From Cryptomeria japonica (Eukaryota; Streptophyta; Pinopsida; Cupressales; Cupressaceae): a stretch of 64,000 nt of DNA. The stretch lies in contig NC_081406.1 of assembly GCF_030272615.1 (NCBI RefSeq), forward strand, positions 236,447,922-236,511,921. Direction: 5' to 3'. Of the stretch, positions 1 to 13,172 are shown in pieces (the stretch's first letter is position 1; each line of letters begins with the position of its first letter). The notes beneath the pieces are model-generated. The model ran no database searches. It worked only from the letters and a program-made list of their open reading frames with translations, and was not told the DNA's origin. The position numbers and the translations under genes were made by a program.

Positions 1-223
1 CTCTTGGCCATAGTATATGAATATTGTGGGTTCCAAGCCCACTATGGTTTTTCCCTTTCTGGGTTTCCACGTAAAAATTCTAGTGCTGTGGATTCCTTGT
101 TGCATGTTTATGTTCTTTTTTGTTATGCATTTCTAACTGGTGGATAAAGAATAAGTTTGTGGATTTGTTTTCTAATAGATCACGGATTCACCCTAGCCCC
201 CTCTCAGTGATCCCTGATTCTAA
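1..223 (+). mobile_element. 3' end of a Ty1/copia-type LTR (fossil fragment)
   Basis: The stretch CACTATGGTTTTTCCCTTTC, the following TTTCCACGTAAA and the pyrimidine-rich end finishing in CTAACA resemble the ends of the LTRs at 11059-12166 and 1864-3146. The left part lies outside the window and no primer-binding site follows. Confidence 0.6.
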
Positions 224-1664
224 CATCCATAGCCACCATTCCTAATTTAGATGATTTTTCTTAAGTCATGTGATTATACCTTTGGCTACCAATTTGGTAA
301 TGTCAAGTTACCCTAATGCATATTTGTAATGACTAGTAAAAATTGTTTGTGCATAGTCGGTCATATGTGAATTGTTATCATTTAATGTGCATATATTAAT
401 CATATTTGTATGTTGCTATGTTGAATTGATATTTAATTATGAAATATGGCTTATATGTATTTGATTTAATGTAGAATGCATGATTTTATATTTGGCATCT
501 TTTAAGAGTTAATTGGCTTTATTAGTTTAATTTTTTTTTAATATTTTTATATTCCCACTTCAAAATATATGTTTATATTTGTATTTTGGAGTTCATTTTG
601 AGCACTTCATCTATTTTTCATGAATTTTGCTCCCAAAACCCTACATGTGAAAGTCAAATTGTTCTTTGGAGGAGATTGGATGCATGGAATTTTGTGGGGA
701 GAGGCTCGTTTGAATCATGTTGGTGAACTCTTTGGGTTATCCTATTTTCATGGCCTCTTCCGATAGATTTGGCTTTCATTTAAATTTTAAATTTTTCTCC
801 AATTTGAAGGTATGAGTTCTTAATTTCTCTATTGTTCTTCAATTTGAGTGCTTAAATATTGCTGGAAATATTTTATGAGATGATTTATAACCCTTCTATT
901 GTTTCAATTTATTCTTTCATTAAGTATTTGAATTTATTGTTTGAGTTTACAAAATTTATGCTTTCAAAATTGAAAACATTAGTTTGCATGGGGAAACTCT
1001 GCCCAAATTTTATTAGATGGGTGAAATGAAAATTTTATTTTATTTTGTTTTGTGTAGTAGAGAACCAATATGTTTTCTCGGATTTTTAATTTATGAAGTT
1101 TGAATTTTTAAGCTTTTTGGAGGTCCATCAATGGTTGATGGCATCCATGACTGGTTTTTAGCCAAATTGTATATTTTTTAAAAGTGATAATTTGATGTTC
1201 TAAATATGATTTTATTATGTGGAGTATTGATATTATATGAGTAAATTTTATTACTAGATTGATTCAAATACATTTTTTGGCAATATGGTCAGTTAAATGT
1301 ATTGTGGTTGTATGTAAAATGGCAATGTGAATATGGTTATTTGATGTGTATTGTGAGTAGTTGGGCTCAATTGATGAAGTAATTGGTCTTGCATGTTGTT
1401 ATCTTTATCATTTGGTTTCATGTTTGGATTTATTGATCCTATGGTATGTAATATGGTCAATGATGGTATTGGTGTCCAATGGGGGTCAAGACACAAAGGG
1501 ATCGTCAGGGTAACTTATTGGGCATTTTGGGTAACCAAGTGAAAATAGTAACTAAAACTTGGGTTGGGATAACACATTAAAAAAGATTAATTTGATTCCA
1601 CTTTCATGCCTTGAGTTCTCGTATAGACTAAGGATGAGTTAGGAATGCCCGATCATCCATGGGG
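224..1664. other. AT-rich stretch without recognised genes
   Basis: No coding potential, RNA gene or clear element end is visible. It is probably old repeat-derived DNA. Confidence 0.5.
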
Positions 1665-1798
1665 TGTTGATTTGGAATGATAGAGTCTCCTCATCTATAT
1701 GAGAGGACTACTCAATTCTATTTGAGTCATATGTTGATTTGGAATGATAGAGTCTCCTCGTCTATATGAGAGGACTACTCAATTCTATTTGAGTCATC
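1665..1798 (+). repeat. Tandem duplication, 2 x 67 bp
   Basis: Two nearly identical 67-bp units run from TGTTGATTTGGAATGATAG to TTTGAGTCAT and differ at about one base (CTCATCT versus CTCGTCT). Each unit contains a small dyad (ACTCAA...TTGAGT). The near identity suggests a recent local duplication. Confidence 0.9.
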
Positions 1799-1863
1799 CC
1801 TTCAAACTACATGATGACACTCCTCGCTCTTGTCATCTATGTACCTATCACTATAGATACAAT

Positions 1864-3146
1864 TGTTGCAAGTTTGGTTTGAATGAGCTATTGATGTGAT
1901 TTCATTGATGTTCATATGCTTTGGTTATCATTAGTGACTGGTTGGTATAGTTGTTGTTGAGTTTCATTGTACAGTTGTGCTATGAGATTTTCTCTGCATA
2001 TCTTATATATTGTACATATATTCATGTGGTTTAGATATGTTGTTAAGTAGTGTTTCAAGATGCTAGATTTAAAATTTGGTTCTTCGAATCATTATGATAA
2101 GTAAGTTGCATTTACCAATGTTTAATGTTGTTTGACAATGTTTCCATGTGAAATGCATGCGCCACATTTCTCCACTTTATGGTTTCTGATGTTGCAATTT
2201 TGGAGATAAGTCGATAATATTCTTAGCTTCATTCTATGCATTTGACACAAATTCTTGGGCTTCGAAAGCGTGGTTTCAAAGTTTGAGGGTCTTTACTCTA
2301 AGTTTGGTCGACCTCGGGTGTTTACATTTCATGTTATTACTACGATGATTATGGATCATTGTGTAACATGTATGATGTTTATTTTGGTCTCAGTTAAGAC
2401 GTGTTGTGGTTCACTTTACATTATTTTCTACTGTAGGAATATTTAGTGCTGGCCAAATTTGAATTGTGTCTGGTTAAGATACTTAGCCAACCTTGGGAGA
2501 TTTTGCATTTGTGAGGATGATATAAATAAAGGATAATTTGTTGAGGATAACAAATGTGATGTGTGTGTGAAATGTGAGATGGAAAGGAAGTGAGTCGCAC
2601 CAGGGTATATGTGTTTCTGATGAAGGTGTGTGAAAGAGGATCTATCTCCCTACTTATTCTGATAAATGTTGTTTGAGTTGGTGAAAAGTATTGAGCAGTG
2701 TAGAATTTCATGTCTTAGCTACTAGAAGTAGTGAGCTGAAGGTATCTATAGATATTAGAGTTGTAGCGGTGCATCAGTAGTGGATTATTTCTCTTATTCT
2801 TCTTCATCTAAGCAGTGAAACTCTCTTTCTTTCTTTTCGGCAATGAGCCTTTCTTTATAAAAATCACCTTGACCGGTGTCACCCTAACAGGTGTTCATAT
2901 ATTGAGAATAGCATTCTTCATGGTTTTCCCCTTAATAGGGTTTTCCATGTAAAATTTATTATTTCGTTGTGTATGATGTGTTATGATTTTCATGTTCTTT
3001 CATGCTCATGTATATTTTTTGTGGATTAGGTGATTAAGTTAAGTTACTATAGATATGATTAAAGAAAAAAAGTTGGATTTATTTGTACAACTGATTCACC
3101 CCCCCCCCCCCCTTCTTAGTTGTCTTGTGCATAAGAACATTCAACA
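1864..3146 (+). mobile_element. Left LTR (type B) of a mosaic copia fossil
   Basis: About 1283 bp beginning TGTTGC and ending ATTCAACA, clearly homologous along its length to 9779-11058. A primer-binding-site-like TATCAGAG follows its right end at 3152-3159. It contains a 14-base C run at 3099-3112. ACAAT at 1859-1863 recurs at 11056-11060 and may be the target-site duplication. Confidence 0.8.
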
Positions 3147-6100
3147 ATTTCTATCAGAGTTTTGGTTCCGTGGAGAAGAGCTTAACGCTTGAGGAGATCT
3201 TGATGGCACACAAACTGACAACCCCAATATTTAATGGACCTAACTATGCATTTTGGAAAGTGAATATGCAAAGTTACCTAATTTCTCTTGGCTTTGAATT
3301 TTCGATTTTTGTTACACAAAAGTACATCAAGTCGTCGACTAGCATGAACACTCCAAATGAGATCAATTCATTTGAAGATAATGAAAAGGCAACACTTGTT
3401 ATCTTTAGTTCTCTTTCTAAGACTGAATTAACAAAAGTTATATCTTTGAAATCTGCTCATAAGGTTTGAAATAAATTAGAAAATGAATTATGAAGGGGAT
3501 GATACAATTAAAAAAGCTAAGTTGCAAAATGATAAAACTAAATATGAATGCTTGTATATGGATGAAGAAGACAATATAACTAGCTTCCTGCAGAAGATAG
3601 ATGATGTGGTAAATTAGATCAGAGGTCCTGATGGTAACTTGCAAAAAGATGAAGTTGTAAAAAAGGTACTCGGAACTCTTACTAAACCCTATAGCTCTAA
3701 CGTTTCGAAAATAGAAGAATTGCAAAATAATAGTAAGTATATTAGAGAATACGTGTATGGCTCATTACTTGCTTTTGAGATGAGATAATTTGGTACTACT
3801 AGTGCAAGAACAAAAATTGCATTTAAGGCTACTAAAGCAATGAAAGATGTGGAATCTGATAAAGAGAAATTTTATGAGATTGAGGTAAACTTTGTGAGAA
3901 TAAAGAAAGGAAGCAAAAAATACAAATGTCAATTTCCCTTTAAATGTTTTAGCTATGGAAAGATAGGTCATTATGCCTTTACTAGATGTCCTAACAAAAT
4001 TGTAAATCATAAGAATAAGGAATTTAAAGAAAAGTTCAATAGGAAGGCTTATTATGTTAAAAAGGATGCAAATATTTCTGATGAGGAATCTGACTATGAA
4101 GAAGACAGTGAATGTTTGTTCTTAACAATAAAGGAAGAATCATATTCTACTAACCTTTGCAACATTGTGAAGGAAAAATCTCGAGAAGATGTTGCTAAAA
4201 CTAAAGGTATTATTGTATCTACTTTTCATGTTAGAAGAGACAAAGATGAATGGATTATTGATAGTGGATGTTCATATCTTATGACTGGTGACAAGAGTAA
4301 TTTTGTAAAACTTGAAAAAAATTATAGAGGTGTTGTTACATTGGGAGATGATCAGACGGCTAGGATAGTTGGAATTAGTTCTATCAGTTTTGATGGAAAA
4401 CATAATATTGACAATATTTTATATGTTAAAGGCTTAAATCATAATATTTTGAGTGTTGGTAAAATGTGTGGAAATGGATATAATCTTCTTTTTTAGGATA
4501 GTGGGTGTGAGATCATAAAAAGGTCTACAACTATGATTGCAACAGGAAAGAGGACACATGCAGATTTATATCAATTGAGAACAGTTGATGGATATTGTCT
4601 GATGGTGCAAATCAATTAGAGTTGGTTATGGTATTGGAGGATGTGTCACATTAATTTTGATAATATGATGAGGATTAGTTCAATTTAAGTTATGAGAGAT
4701 TTGTTGAAGATTACAAAGCCTACTAATGTTATTTGCAAAGAATGTCAAGTTGGAAAACAAACAAGGAGAACTTTTTAATTTAAGGAACAATCTTCTACTA
4801 GACTATTGGAATTAGTGCACACTAATCTTTGTGGTCCGACTAGAACAAGAAGTCAACAAGGTGACAATTAATTCATGCTCTTAATTGATTATTACTCTAG
4901 AATGACTTGGGTTACTTTCTTAAAAGAAAAATTTAAAGCTCTAGAAAACTTCAAGAAATTCAAGACCAGGGTTGAATATGAGATAGATAGAAAATCAAAT
5001 GTTTGAGGTCTGACATAGGTGGAGAGTTTATTTCTAATGAGTTTAATACTTTCGGTGAGAAGCATGGGATAGCAAGACATTTGTTTACTCCTAGGATGCC
5101 ATAGTAGAATGTTGTAGTTGAAAGGATGAATAGAATAATTCATGAAGTTGTTAGGACAATGATGAATGCAGCAAGTGTATTGCAATCTACTGGAAAGAAG
5201 CAATGCATATTATGGTATACACACTTAACAAAGTACAAATTAGAAGAATGGAAAGACATCTTATGAAATATGGTGTGGAAGGACTCCATTTGTGAGATAT
5301 TGCAAAGTATTTGGATGCAAATGTTATATCAGAATAGATGAAGAGAATTTGAGAAAGTTTGACATAAGAGATGATGAAGATATATTATTGGGCTATTCTA
5401 TGAAAAACAAATCTTACATATTTTATAACAAAAGGCTGAGAAGAATAGTTGAAAACATAAATGTGAAATTTGATGAAGCCATTTTGAAGAATACAGTTGT
5501 AGAGATAGGATATGAATCAGATGAATCTACTAGTAAACTAGAAGAGGAAAAGGTTGAAGAAATAGAAGTGTAGAGTGATAAGCAAGATGCTCTAGAAATC
5601 ACTCCTACAAAAGAATCATTTAGAGAAATAGATTATTGGAGACAAAAACAAAGGTGTTTTCACACAAAGTACAACTACTGAAGAATAGGTGAATTTATGC
5701 TTAATTTTAGAGACAAGACTGAAGACACTAAAAGAAGCTTATAGTGATTAGCATTGGATGAAAGCTATGAAAGAAGAATTGGAATAAATTGAGAAGAATC
5801 AAACTTCGGAACTTGTCCCAAGACTAGCTGACAAGAATGTGATAAGAACTAAATGGGTATTTCAAAACAAATTAGATGAAGATGGACACATAGTAAGAAA
5901 TAAGGCAAGACTTGTATGTAAAATCTACTCACATGTAGAAGAAATAGATTTTGAAGAAGCTTATGCTCCTCTGGCAAGAATGGAAGCTATTAGAATGTTT
6001 CTAGATTTTGCAGCACACAAGGATTTCAAGGTTTATCAAACGGATGTGAAGTTTTCATTTATGAATGGAGAACTAAAAGAGAAAGTGTATAGAACAACCA

Positions 6101-7334
6101 GAAGGATTATAGCTATCAAACACTCTAAATATGGTCTGAAAACTAAAAAAGGTGTTGTATGGATTGAAGCAAGCTCCAAGAGCCTGGTATGTAAGGCTTG
6201 ATAGGTATTTGCCAAAGGAAAAAATTTAAAAAGTTATTGCTCATAGTAATCCCTATTTTAAGGTTGAGGGAAATGATATCTTGATTGTAGTTGTTTATGT
6301 TAATAATATAATATTTGGAGGAAATGATGGTATGTGCAAGAATTTTTCTAATGAGATGCAAGGAGAGTTTGAAATGTCTATAATTGGAGAAAGGAATTTA
6401 TTTCTTGGTTTACAATTTCATCAGAAGGATGATACTGTCCTTATTTCACAATCAAAGTATGTTAAAGAAATGTTGAAGAAGTTAGGAATTGAAAATGCTA
6501 AGCCTGTGTGTACTCCTATCGCTACTAGTTGTAAGTTGAGCAAAGATGTTGAATCTCTAAATACTAATGAGAGAATATGCATATCAATTATTGGAGAATT
6601 GTTGTACCTAACTGCTACTAGACTAGATGTCATGCATGGTGTTTGCCTTGTAGCTAGATTCTAGCAAGATCCCAAAGAGACACATGTTGTTGTTGTGAAA
6701 AGAATTTTCAGATACTTAAAAGAAATAGAAGACTATGGATTGTGGTATCCTAGAAGATCTAACTTTACTCTTATTTCTTATACCGATGTAGATTGGGTTG
6801 GTTGTGTGGATGACGCATAAATCACAAGTGGGGTTGCATTTTTCCTTCGACCCCAGTTGGTTTCTTAGTCGAGTAAGAAACAAGATTCAATATCTTTGTC
6901 TACTATTGAAGCTGAATATATTATTGTTGCAACTTGTTGTACACAATTACTATGGATGAAATAAACTTTGAAGGAAATTGGAATATTATTTGATGAACCA
7001 ATCTCTATCTTTTGTGATAATACTAGTGCAATAAATATTTCTAGGAATCTGGTACTACATTCGAGAACAAAACACATTTCAATCTAGTATCACTTTTTGA
7101 GGGAGAAAGTTTTGGAGAAAAAGGTGAAGCTTTATTTTGTGTGTACAAAATAATAGATTGTTGATATCTTTACTAAAGCACTCGCTAAGGATACTTTTGA
7201 ATATCTCTGGTAGAAATTGGGGGTTATTGCCCCTCCTTTTGTGAACTAGATGCATATAGAGGTACATTAGTCTAGTGAGCTTCATGATTATTATTATTCT
7301 AGACTAATGGTTGAGGATTCCTCTTAGGGGGAGT
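3147..7334 (+). mobile_element. Ty1/copia gag-pol internal region (fossil, broken)
   Basis: In order: primer-site-like sequence, a gag-type start (an MAHKLTTPIFNGPNYAFWKV-like segment near 3203), a CCHC zinc knuckle (about 3943-3990), a protease segment with the DSG core near 4261, integrase (about 4800-5250), reverse transcriptase (about 5750-6660) and RNase H (about 6760-7230). It ends with a polypurine tract, TTAGGGGGAG, immediately before an LTR start. The order PR-IN-RT-RH defines Ty1/copia. The reading frame is interrupted many times, so this is an old, inactive copy. Confidence 0.9.
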
Positions 7335-9359
7335 TGTTGGCCTTTATCTGTCAACTAAGATGCAGATCCAATTTGAGAAAGAATCCTAATTGTTTGCATA
7401 ACTTACATGTTATGCGCACTATATTGGCAGGCTACAAAAGGGGTCTCTTTTTGCGAGTGAATCTTTCTTGGGCTCCTAAATTCTATTTATGAGTTGACCA
7501 GGTCAGCTAGTCAACTCACTTAAATTTCTGTGGGTTGAAGGATCCTAGGTTCATTTCGGGACCCCCCCTTTAACTGATTACCAACTGGTAGTGTTCCTTA
7601 TCATGTTGTCACATCAGACAGGAACACTTCTATTCTTTCGTTCCTCATTTTGATGTTCTTTCTTCATGGGACTATGCAACATGTGATGGTGGGACCTGGC
7701 CTACGAGATAGAGGATGTTTCTTTTTGGCCTAGCTTCTCTGAGTGACACAATGATTGTGGGTCTTGCCAAAGTCTCTTTTCTCAATGAAAACAATGTTTT
7801 CCCCACCACTCACCAAGCATTCTAATGTGCCTAGGGACAGCTTGCAGGGTAAGAGAAACAAGATGGTGATGACTTCCCCATCATCCCACAATGAGTTTTG
7901 AGGAAGAAATTTGGTCATGTAGGAAAAGGAAAAAATGGCACGGGATAGTGGGAGATAGAGACTCAGTCTCTCCCTACTACCCTGCAAAGGAAAACATCAA
8001 TTGAAAAGAGCAGTGTGGGGTAACAATTTTGTGAAGCGGTTTGTCTCCCCACCACCCCACAAGGTGAAAGGTTATAGTCAAAGGGCCTCGTAGGGTAGAA
8101 ATACATGGTGTGGGTGATGTAGCCTGCCATCCCGCGAGGCAATGATGCTCAATTCAAGAGTGTTGTGAGGTAAATTGTGGGTTGGCCGGATAATCATGCT
8201 GCCAACCCACGATGATTTTCAAAGCACACAAAGGATCTAGCAGGGTAAACAAGGCTAGGGGAGAATGGCTTCCCCTCCATCCTGCATGCCATTTCAAGGT
8301 GCCAAGGGGGCCTTACGGGGAAACATAGACAATGTTGGTGGGTTCGGCCTGCAACGTGGCTCATTTGTGGTTGTTGATTCTCACTTATGGGCAATCAGAC
8401 GGTTTTATTTTAATCTCCAGTTGGGATTTTGAGCACTTATGTGGTGAGATCTCTTGATCAATTATGGACATTTGAACTCCGGTGACCATTGAATTTTGAA
8501 TGCTCTCTATCAGGGGTGGTTGTCGACCCAATAATCAAGGATGTTTTTTTGCTTGATTAGCACCCCAAATCAAATCCTTTTTTGCATCCAGCTGTTAGAT
8601 CTTTTTCCATTACTTCAGATGCGACTTTGTAAGTAGATTTTAGATCCCATCACATGCCTCTTCAATGCAGATTGAAGAATTTTTTGTTCTTGCAGATGTT
8701 GTCTAGTACATTTGCACAGAGTTTTCCCCTTCTATGCAGGGATTTTATTTCTTTAGAGGAAGAGGACACCTTCAGAGGTTGTTCCAACACGCCATCAAAT
8801 TAGCTTGTCAATCTGATCTCCTTGCAGATTTTTGTAACCCAACCCTAGGAGGGTTAGGGTTTCCAACTGTAGTTCAATTTTGAGTTATGCCTCAGCTATA
8901 AAGGCAATTTCTGGAGTATCTTCTCTTTTTTCTCTTATAGTAGACTATGACTTCTGCAACTATAAATTACCTTGCCTTTGCATTAATGGAGTTTGTTTGT
9001 CTTACCTATTTTCAGTCTAAACATGTGTGTATTTTTACCTCTTTGTTTAGATATATTTTCTTATTATTTTCTTAGCATCTATGATAGTGTTGACTCCTCT
9101 TAGAGTGGCATCTAAGAAATTTTCACATTCCCCTTGCCATTATTAAGAATTCCAACCTTGACTCAGTCTTCGAAAGCTAGATTTAGATAGAAAATAGTGT
9201 ATCTTTTGCGTAGTTTCATTGATGTTTAGTGCAGTTACAAGTGGGGAGAAATCACATTTCAATTTAGGTGCAAGGCTTTTTTCCCTTTCTGCATTCCTTC
9301 TTCCCCTTTTCTTGGTCAGATTAGTAGATTAAACTTTCATGTAGTGGGTTGATCCAACA
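7335..9359 (+). mobile_element. LTR (type A), 2.0 kb, inside the copia mosaic
   Basis: Begins TGTTGG and ends CCAACA, a perfect short inverted terminal repeat. A polypurine tract precedes it and a primer-site-like TTGCATCAGA follows. A TATA box (TATAAAG, 8897-8903) fits the LTR promoter. It is not homologous to the type B LTRs. Flanking 5-mers (GGAGT and ATTTG) differ, so it does not look like a simple solo-LTR insertion. Confidence 0.75.
7840..8390. repeat. Hairpin-forming minisatellite in the type A LTR, about 7 units of ~76 bp
   Basis: Degenerate units recur at about 7846, 7934, 8012, 8089, 8165, 8238 and 8313. Each opens with a GCAGGGTA-like box and closes with a complementary ATCCCGCGAG- or CACCCCACAA-like box, so single units can fold (for example CCTCGTAGGG against CCCGCGAGG). 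The block is more GC-rich than its surroundings. Confidence 0.75.
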
Positions 9360-9778
9360 ATTTGCATCAGATTGAAAGGAAGTTGGCCTTCTCCAGAGAT
9401 TCAACCTCACGAAAGTGCAAGGTCCCATACTTTAGAGGTTGATTCCATGTTTCACAAGGTTGATGATCAAGGTTTCTTAGGTCATCAAGGGTGCAACTTT
9501 TGTGACAATAGGAGCTAATTCTAGTTGTGAGTTTTTGAGGAATTGAACAAAATGAACTAACAATTTTTATGTTTGGACCTTTTTCCTTAATGGGAAAGAG
9601 GATGAGAATGAGAAGTTGCGAGAGAATGAAAAGATTGGAAAAATGGGAGAGCAAATGTGAGTAACAATTAATTGTCAAAGGGAGAGAATAGTGTATTGGA
9701 AATCATTTAAAAAATTATTAGAGATGTTGATGTTGTTGTCATTTATGTGTTTCCTTCAATGAAAAAAGGGGAGATTAT
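9360..9778 (+). mobile_element. Short internal spacer of the mosaic element (primer-site-like start, polypurine end)
   Basis: About 420 bp between the type A LTR and the right type B LTR. It begins with a tRNA-primer-like TTGCATCAGA and ends with the purine tract AAAAAAGGGGAGATTA next to the LTR start. No coding region is recognised. Confidence 0.6.
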
Positions 9779-11058
9779 TGTAAGTTTCATCAAAATGAGT
9801 GGTTGATGTGTTGTCATTGATTTCAACATGCTTTGGTTGGCATTAGTCAATGGTTGGTATAGTTGATATTGAGTTTCCTATGTAGTTGTGCTGAGAGATT
9901 TTCTCTGCATATCTTCTATATTTTACATCTATTCATGTGTTTTGGATATGTTGTTCACCAATGTTTAGAGATTATAGATTTTGGGATTTGTACTTCAAAT
10001 TGTTATGCTAAGGAATCTGTGTTCACCACTGTGTAATGATGTTTGATAGTGTTTCTATGTGAAATGCATACTCTGCATTTCTCCACTTTATGGTTTTTGA
10101 TGTTGCAATTTTGAAGATAATTTGTTAATGTCCTTAGCTTCATTCTATTCAATTAGCATCAGTTCTTGGGCTTCGGAAGAGTGGTTTCAAAGTTTGATGG
10201 TATTTACTCTAGGTTTGGCCAACCTCGAGTGTTTACACTTCATATTATTGTTTTGATGATTATGGATCATAGTGTAACATGTATGATGTTAATTTTGGTC
10301 TTAGTTAATATGTGTTTTGGTCCATTTTACATTCTTTTACACCATAGGAATGTTTGGTTTTGATCTAATTTGAATTGTGTTTGGTTAGATGCTTAGCCAA
10401 CCCTGGGAGATTTTGCATTTGTGAGGATGATATAAATAAAGGATAATTTTTTGAGGATGACATATATGATGTGTGTGTGAAATGTGAGATGGAAAGGAAG
10501 TGAGTCATGGCATATGTGTATGTGATGAAGGTGTGTGAAAGAGGATGTATCTCCCTAATTGTTTTGATGTATTTTTTCAGTTGTTGAAAAGTGTTGAGTA
10601 GTGTGGACTTTCATGTTTTAGCTACCAAAAGTAGTGATCCGAAGGTATCTATAGATCTTATAGTTGCAGAGGTGCATCAGTGGTAGATTATTTCTCTTTT
10701 ATTCTTCTTCATCAGGATAGTGATCCCTCCAGCAGTGAGCCTCTCTTTCTTTCTTTCAAGTAGTGAGCCTTTCTTTGTAAAAATCACCTTAATTGATGTC
10801 ACCCTAATAGGGTTTCATATATTGAGGATACCATTCTCCGTGGTTTTTTTCTTACTAGTGTTTTCCATGCAAAATCTAATGTTTCATTGTGTATGATGTG
10901 TTCTACATTTCATAATCTTTCATGCTCATATCTTTCTATGGATTAAGTGATAAAGTTAAGTTACTATGGATTTGATTAAAGGAAAAGTTTTGGATTTGTT
11001 TGTACAATTGATTCACCACCCCCACTCTTAGTTCTCTTGTGCATAAGAACATACAACA
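9779..11058 (+). mobile_element. Right LTR (type B) of the copia mosaic
   Basis: About 1280 bp, aligning throughout with 1864-3146, including the shared block starting TTTCTCTGCATATCTT and the shared end ...TTGTGCATAAGAACAT. The two LTRs differ at many positions by eye, so the insertion is old. Confidence 0.8.
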
Positions 11059-12166
11059 ATAAGTAGAGTATCATGGTATTATTATCGTTAAGTGATTGGA
11101 TATTTCATTGTGATATATTCCAAATGGAAAGTTTGGTGTTTCTCTTGATGGCACCTCCTTGATTTCATTGTTGTCATATGAGGATGATTCCACCCCTTTT
11201 GATATTGCTTATTGTTTCTCATGCGCCTATTTTTATTTGAAAGTTTCTCTATGTTGCAAGTGATGTATTGTGGTGTTTCAACCTTGTTATTGCATTAGTT
11301 ATCTACATGTTTTATTTGGAACTTGCTTTTGGAAGATGCACATTAGGGTATGAGGCTCATTGAAATCAACGTAGAAGGATGTGTGGTACTACTTTTGGGT
11401 CCACTCTTTCTCTTGGAGTGGACCGCATTGGATATTATTAGTCTAGATAGCCTAGTTTATGTAATTTTATATACTCTGCTTTGGGCTGACCGAATTGAGA
11501 GTTTTAATAAATATCATTTTATATAAGGATGAGAAAATATGTGTGTTGAGATGTACACAAGTATGGGATGTGTTTGAAATGATGAGATGTGGATGTGATT
11601 GATATGCAGACAGATTTGATTGAAAAGGTGTGTGATAATTTGTTGAGAAGAGCTTTGAAAGTTTTCGCTAATAGAGTTTGAAGCCAAATTTATTTGTCAT
11701 GATATTGGACACTTGAAATAGTTATTCAAGGCCAATTTCATGATTAGGATATCATATTATTTTCTCAATTAAACTACTTGTGTCGGAAGATAGTGTGTCT
11801 CTCTTGGTATCTTTTTGTATCTTTCCTTGATGTAGTAAATTTTAGTTATACAAGTCCTTTCTATCTTGCTCTAAGATTGTGTGCCTCAGCTAACAAAATT
11901 AAAGAAGTGGGCTCCCTACCCTATGACCTAATTATTGTAAGATTTATTTATATCTATATTATGAGTGTGATCTTACCATGGTTTTTCCCTTCTTGGGTTA
12001 TCCACATAAATTTGGTAATCATGAGTTGATTGTGTTTTGTGCTTTTATGTTTTTATTAAAGTAATATGTTAGAAATGGTTTCAACTTTAATAGATCAAAG
12101 ATAAAGTTGTCTTAGAGATCCAGATTGATTCACTTGTCCCTCTCAATCTTGTTGTGTGTTCAATAA
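11059..12166 (+). mobile_element. 5' LTR region of a second copia fossil
   Basis: The region contains a TATA-like TTATATAAGG near 11518 and the LTR-end signature CCATGGTTTTTCCCTTCTTG near 11977. It stops just before a good tRNA-Met-type primer site, CTGGTATCAGAAC, at 12167-12179. The left limit is uncertain. Confidence 0.6.
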
Positions 12167-13165
12167 CTGGTATCAGAACTTGGTGCCTTCCTTAGAAGCT
12201 TAATCGCTTCAAGGATATCTAGAATGGCACTGGATTTGAATTTAAAAGCACCAAGGTTTCAAGGTAAAAATTACTCTTATTGGAAAGAGAGAATGGAATT
12301 TCACTTGGAGTTTCTACTAAAGGGAATATGGGAGATTATCAAGACTAGTTATCTTCCTCCATAGAATAGTCCTTCACAGACCCCAAATGAGATGAAAGAT
12401 TTTGAGAATAATACAAAGGATAGGGTTATTAATGTCAGTTTCTTAAGTGATGAATTGTTTTGTAGTGTGGTTATATTGAAGACTACTAAATAAATTTGGG
12501 ACAAGTTGAAAAGGGTATATGAAGCTGATCAGAAGTCAAAGCAACCTAAATTAACAAATGTGAAGCACAAATTTGAGAACGTAAGGATGTCTAATAAATA
12601 TCTCACTAAAGGCTAGATGTATAAAGGGTAAATGAAGTTGTAAATTCTAGCAAAGGTGTTGGTGGAAAAATATAAGAAAGTGATATTGTAAGGAAAGTTT
12701 TACTAACATTGCCTAAACCCTACAAGCCCAAGAGGTTTTCCATTGAGGAGAGTCATGAGGTGGATAAGTACACACTAGACCAGATCCTTGGTTCATTATC
12801 TACATTTGAGATTGCTAAAATGGATGATATGAAAAGGAAATGAGAGAAGTTGTATTCTATGTTTCAAAGAATCCTAAAGATGAACTTAAAGCAAGAGAAG
12901 AGATGGATGAGGTTGAAGAAAAATTTGTAAGAGGACTATTTAAAAGATGAAATAGAAAATACAAAGTTATGTTACCTCTAAAATGCTTTAATTATGGTAG
13001 AATTGGTCATTTTTTCTCTAGATCTATGTATAAGGAAGATTACAAAAGATCTGATGATGAAAGGAAGGATAGATACAAAAGTAGTGACAAAAAACAAGAA
13101 GATAGATGGTAGAGATAAAGGGAAAGGGAACATTTGTTCAATGGAGACACACATATTTGAAGATG
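12167..13165 (+). mobile_element. Copia primer site and gag fragment (fossil)
   Basis: The primer-binding site is followed from 12224 by a gag start (MALDLNLKAPRFQGKNYSYW), a helical gag body and part of a zinc-knuckle region near 12980-13030. The element is cut off near 13165-13173, where a gypsy-type LTR begins. No protease, integrase or RT follows. Broken. Confidence 0.75.
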
Positions 13166-13172
13166 AAGATGG

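Noticed and set aside
3099-3112. Run of 14 C's as a functional signal
   Set aside because: It lies at the LTR end where the sister LTR has only a short C-rich stretch, so slippage expansion is sufficient.
7335-9359. Simple solo LTR insertion
   Set aside because: The flanking 5-mers differ, and it is abutted by a polypurine tract on one side and a primer-like site on the other.
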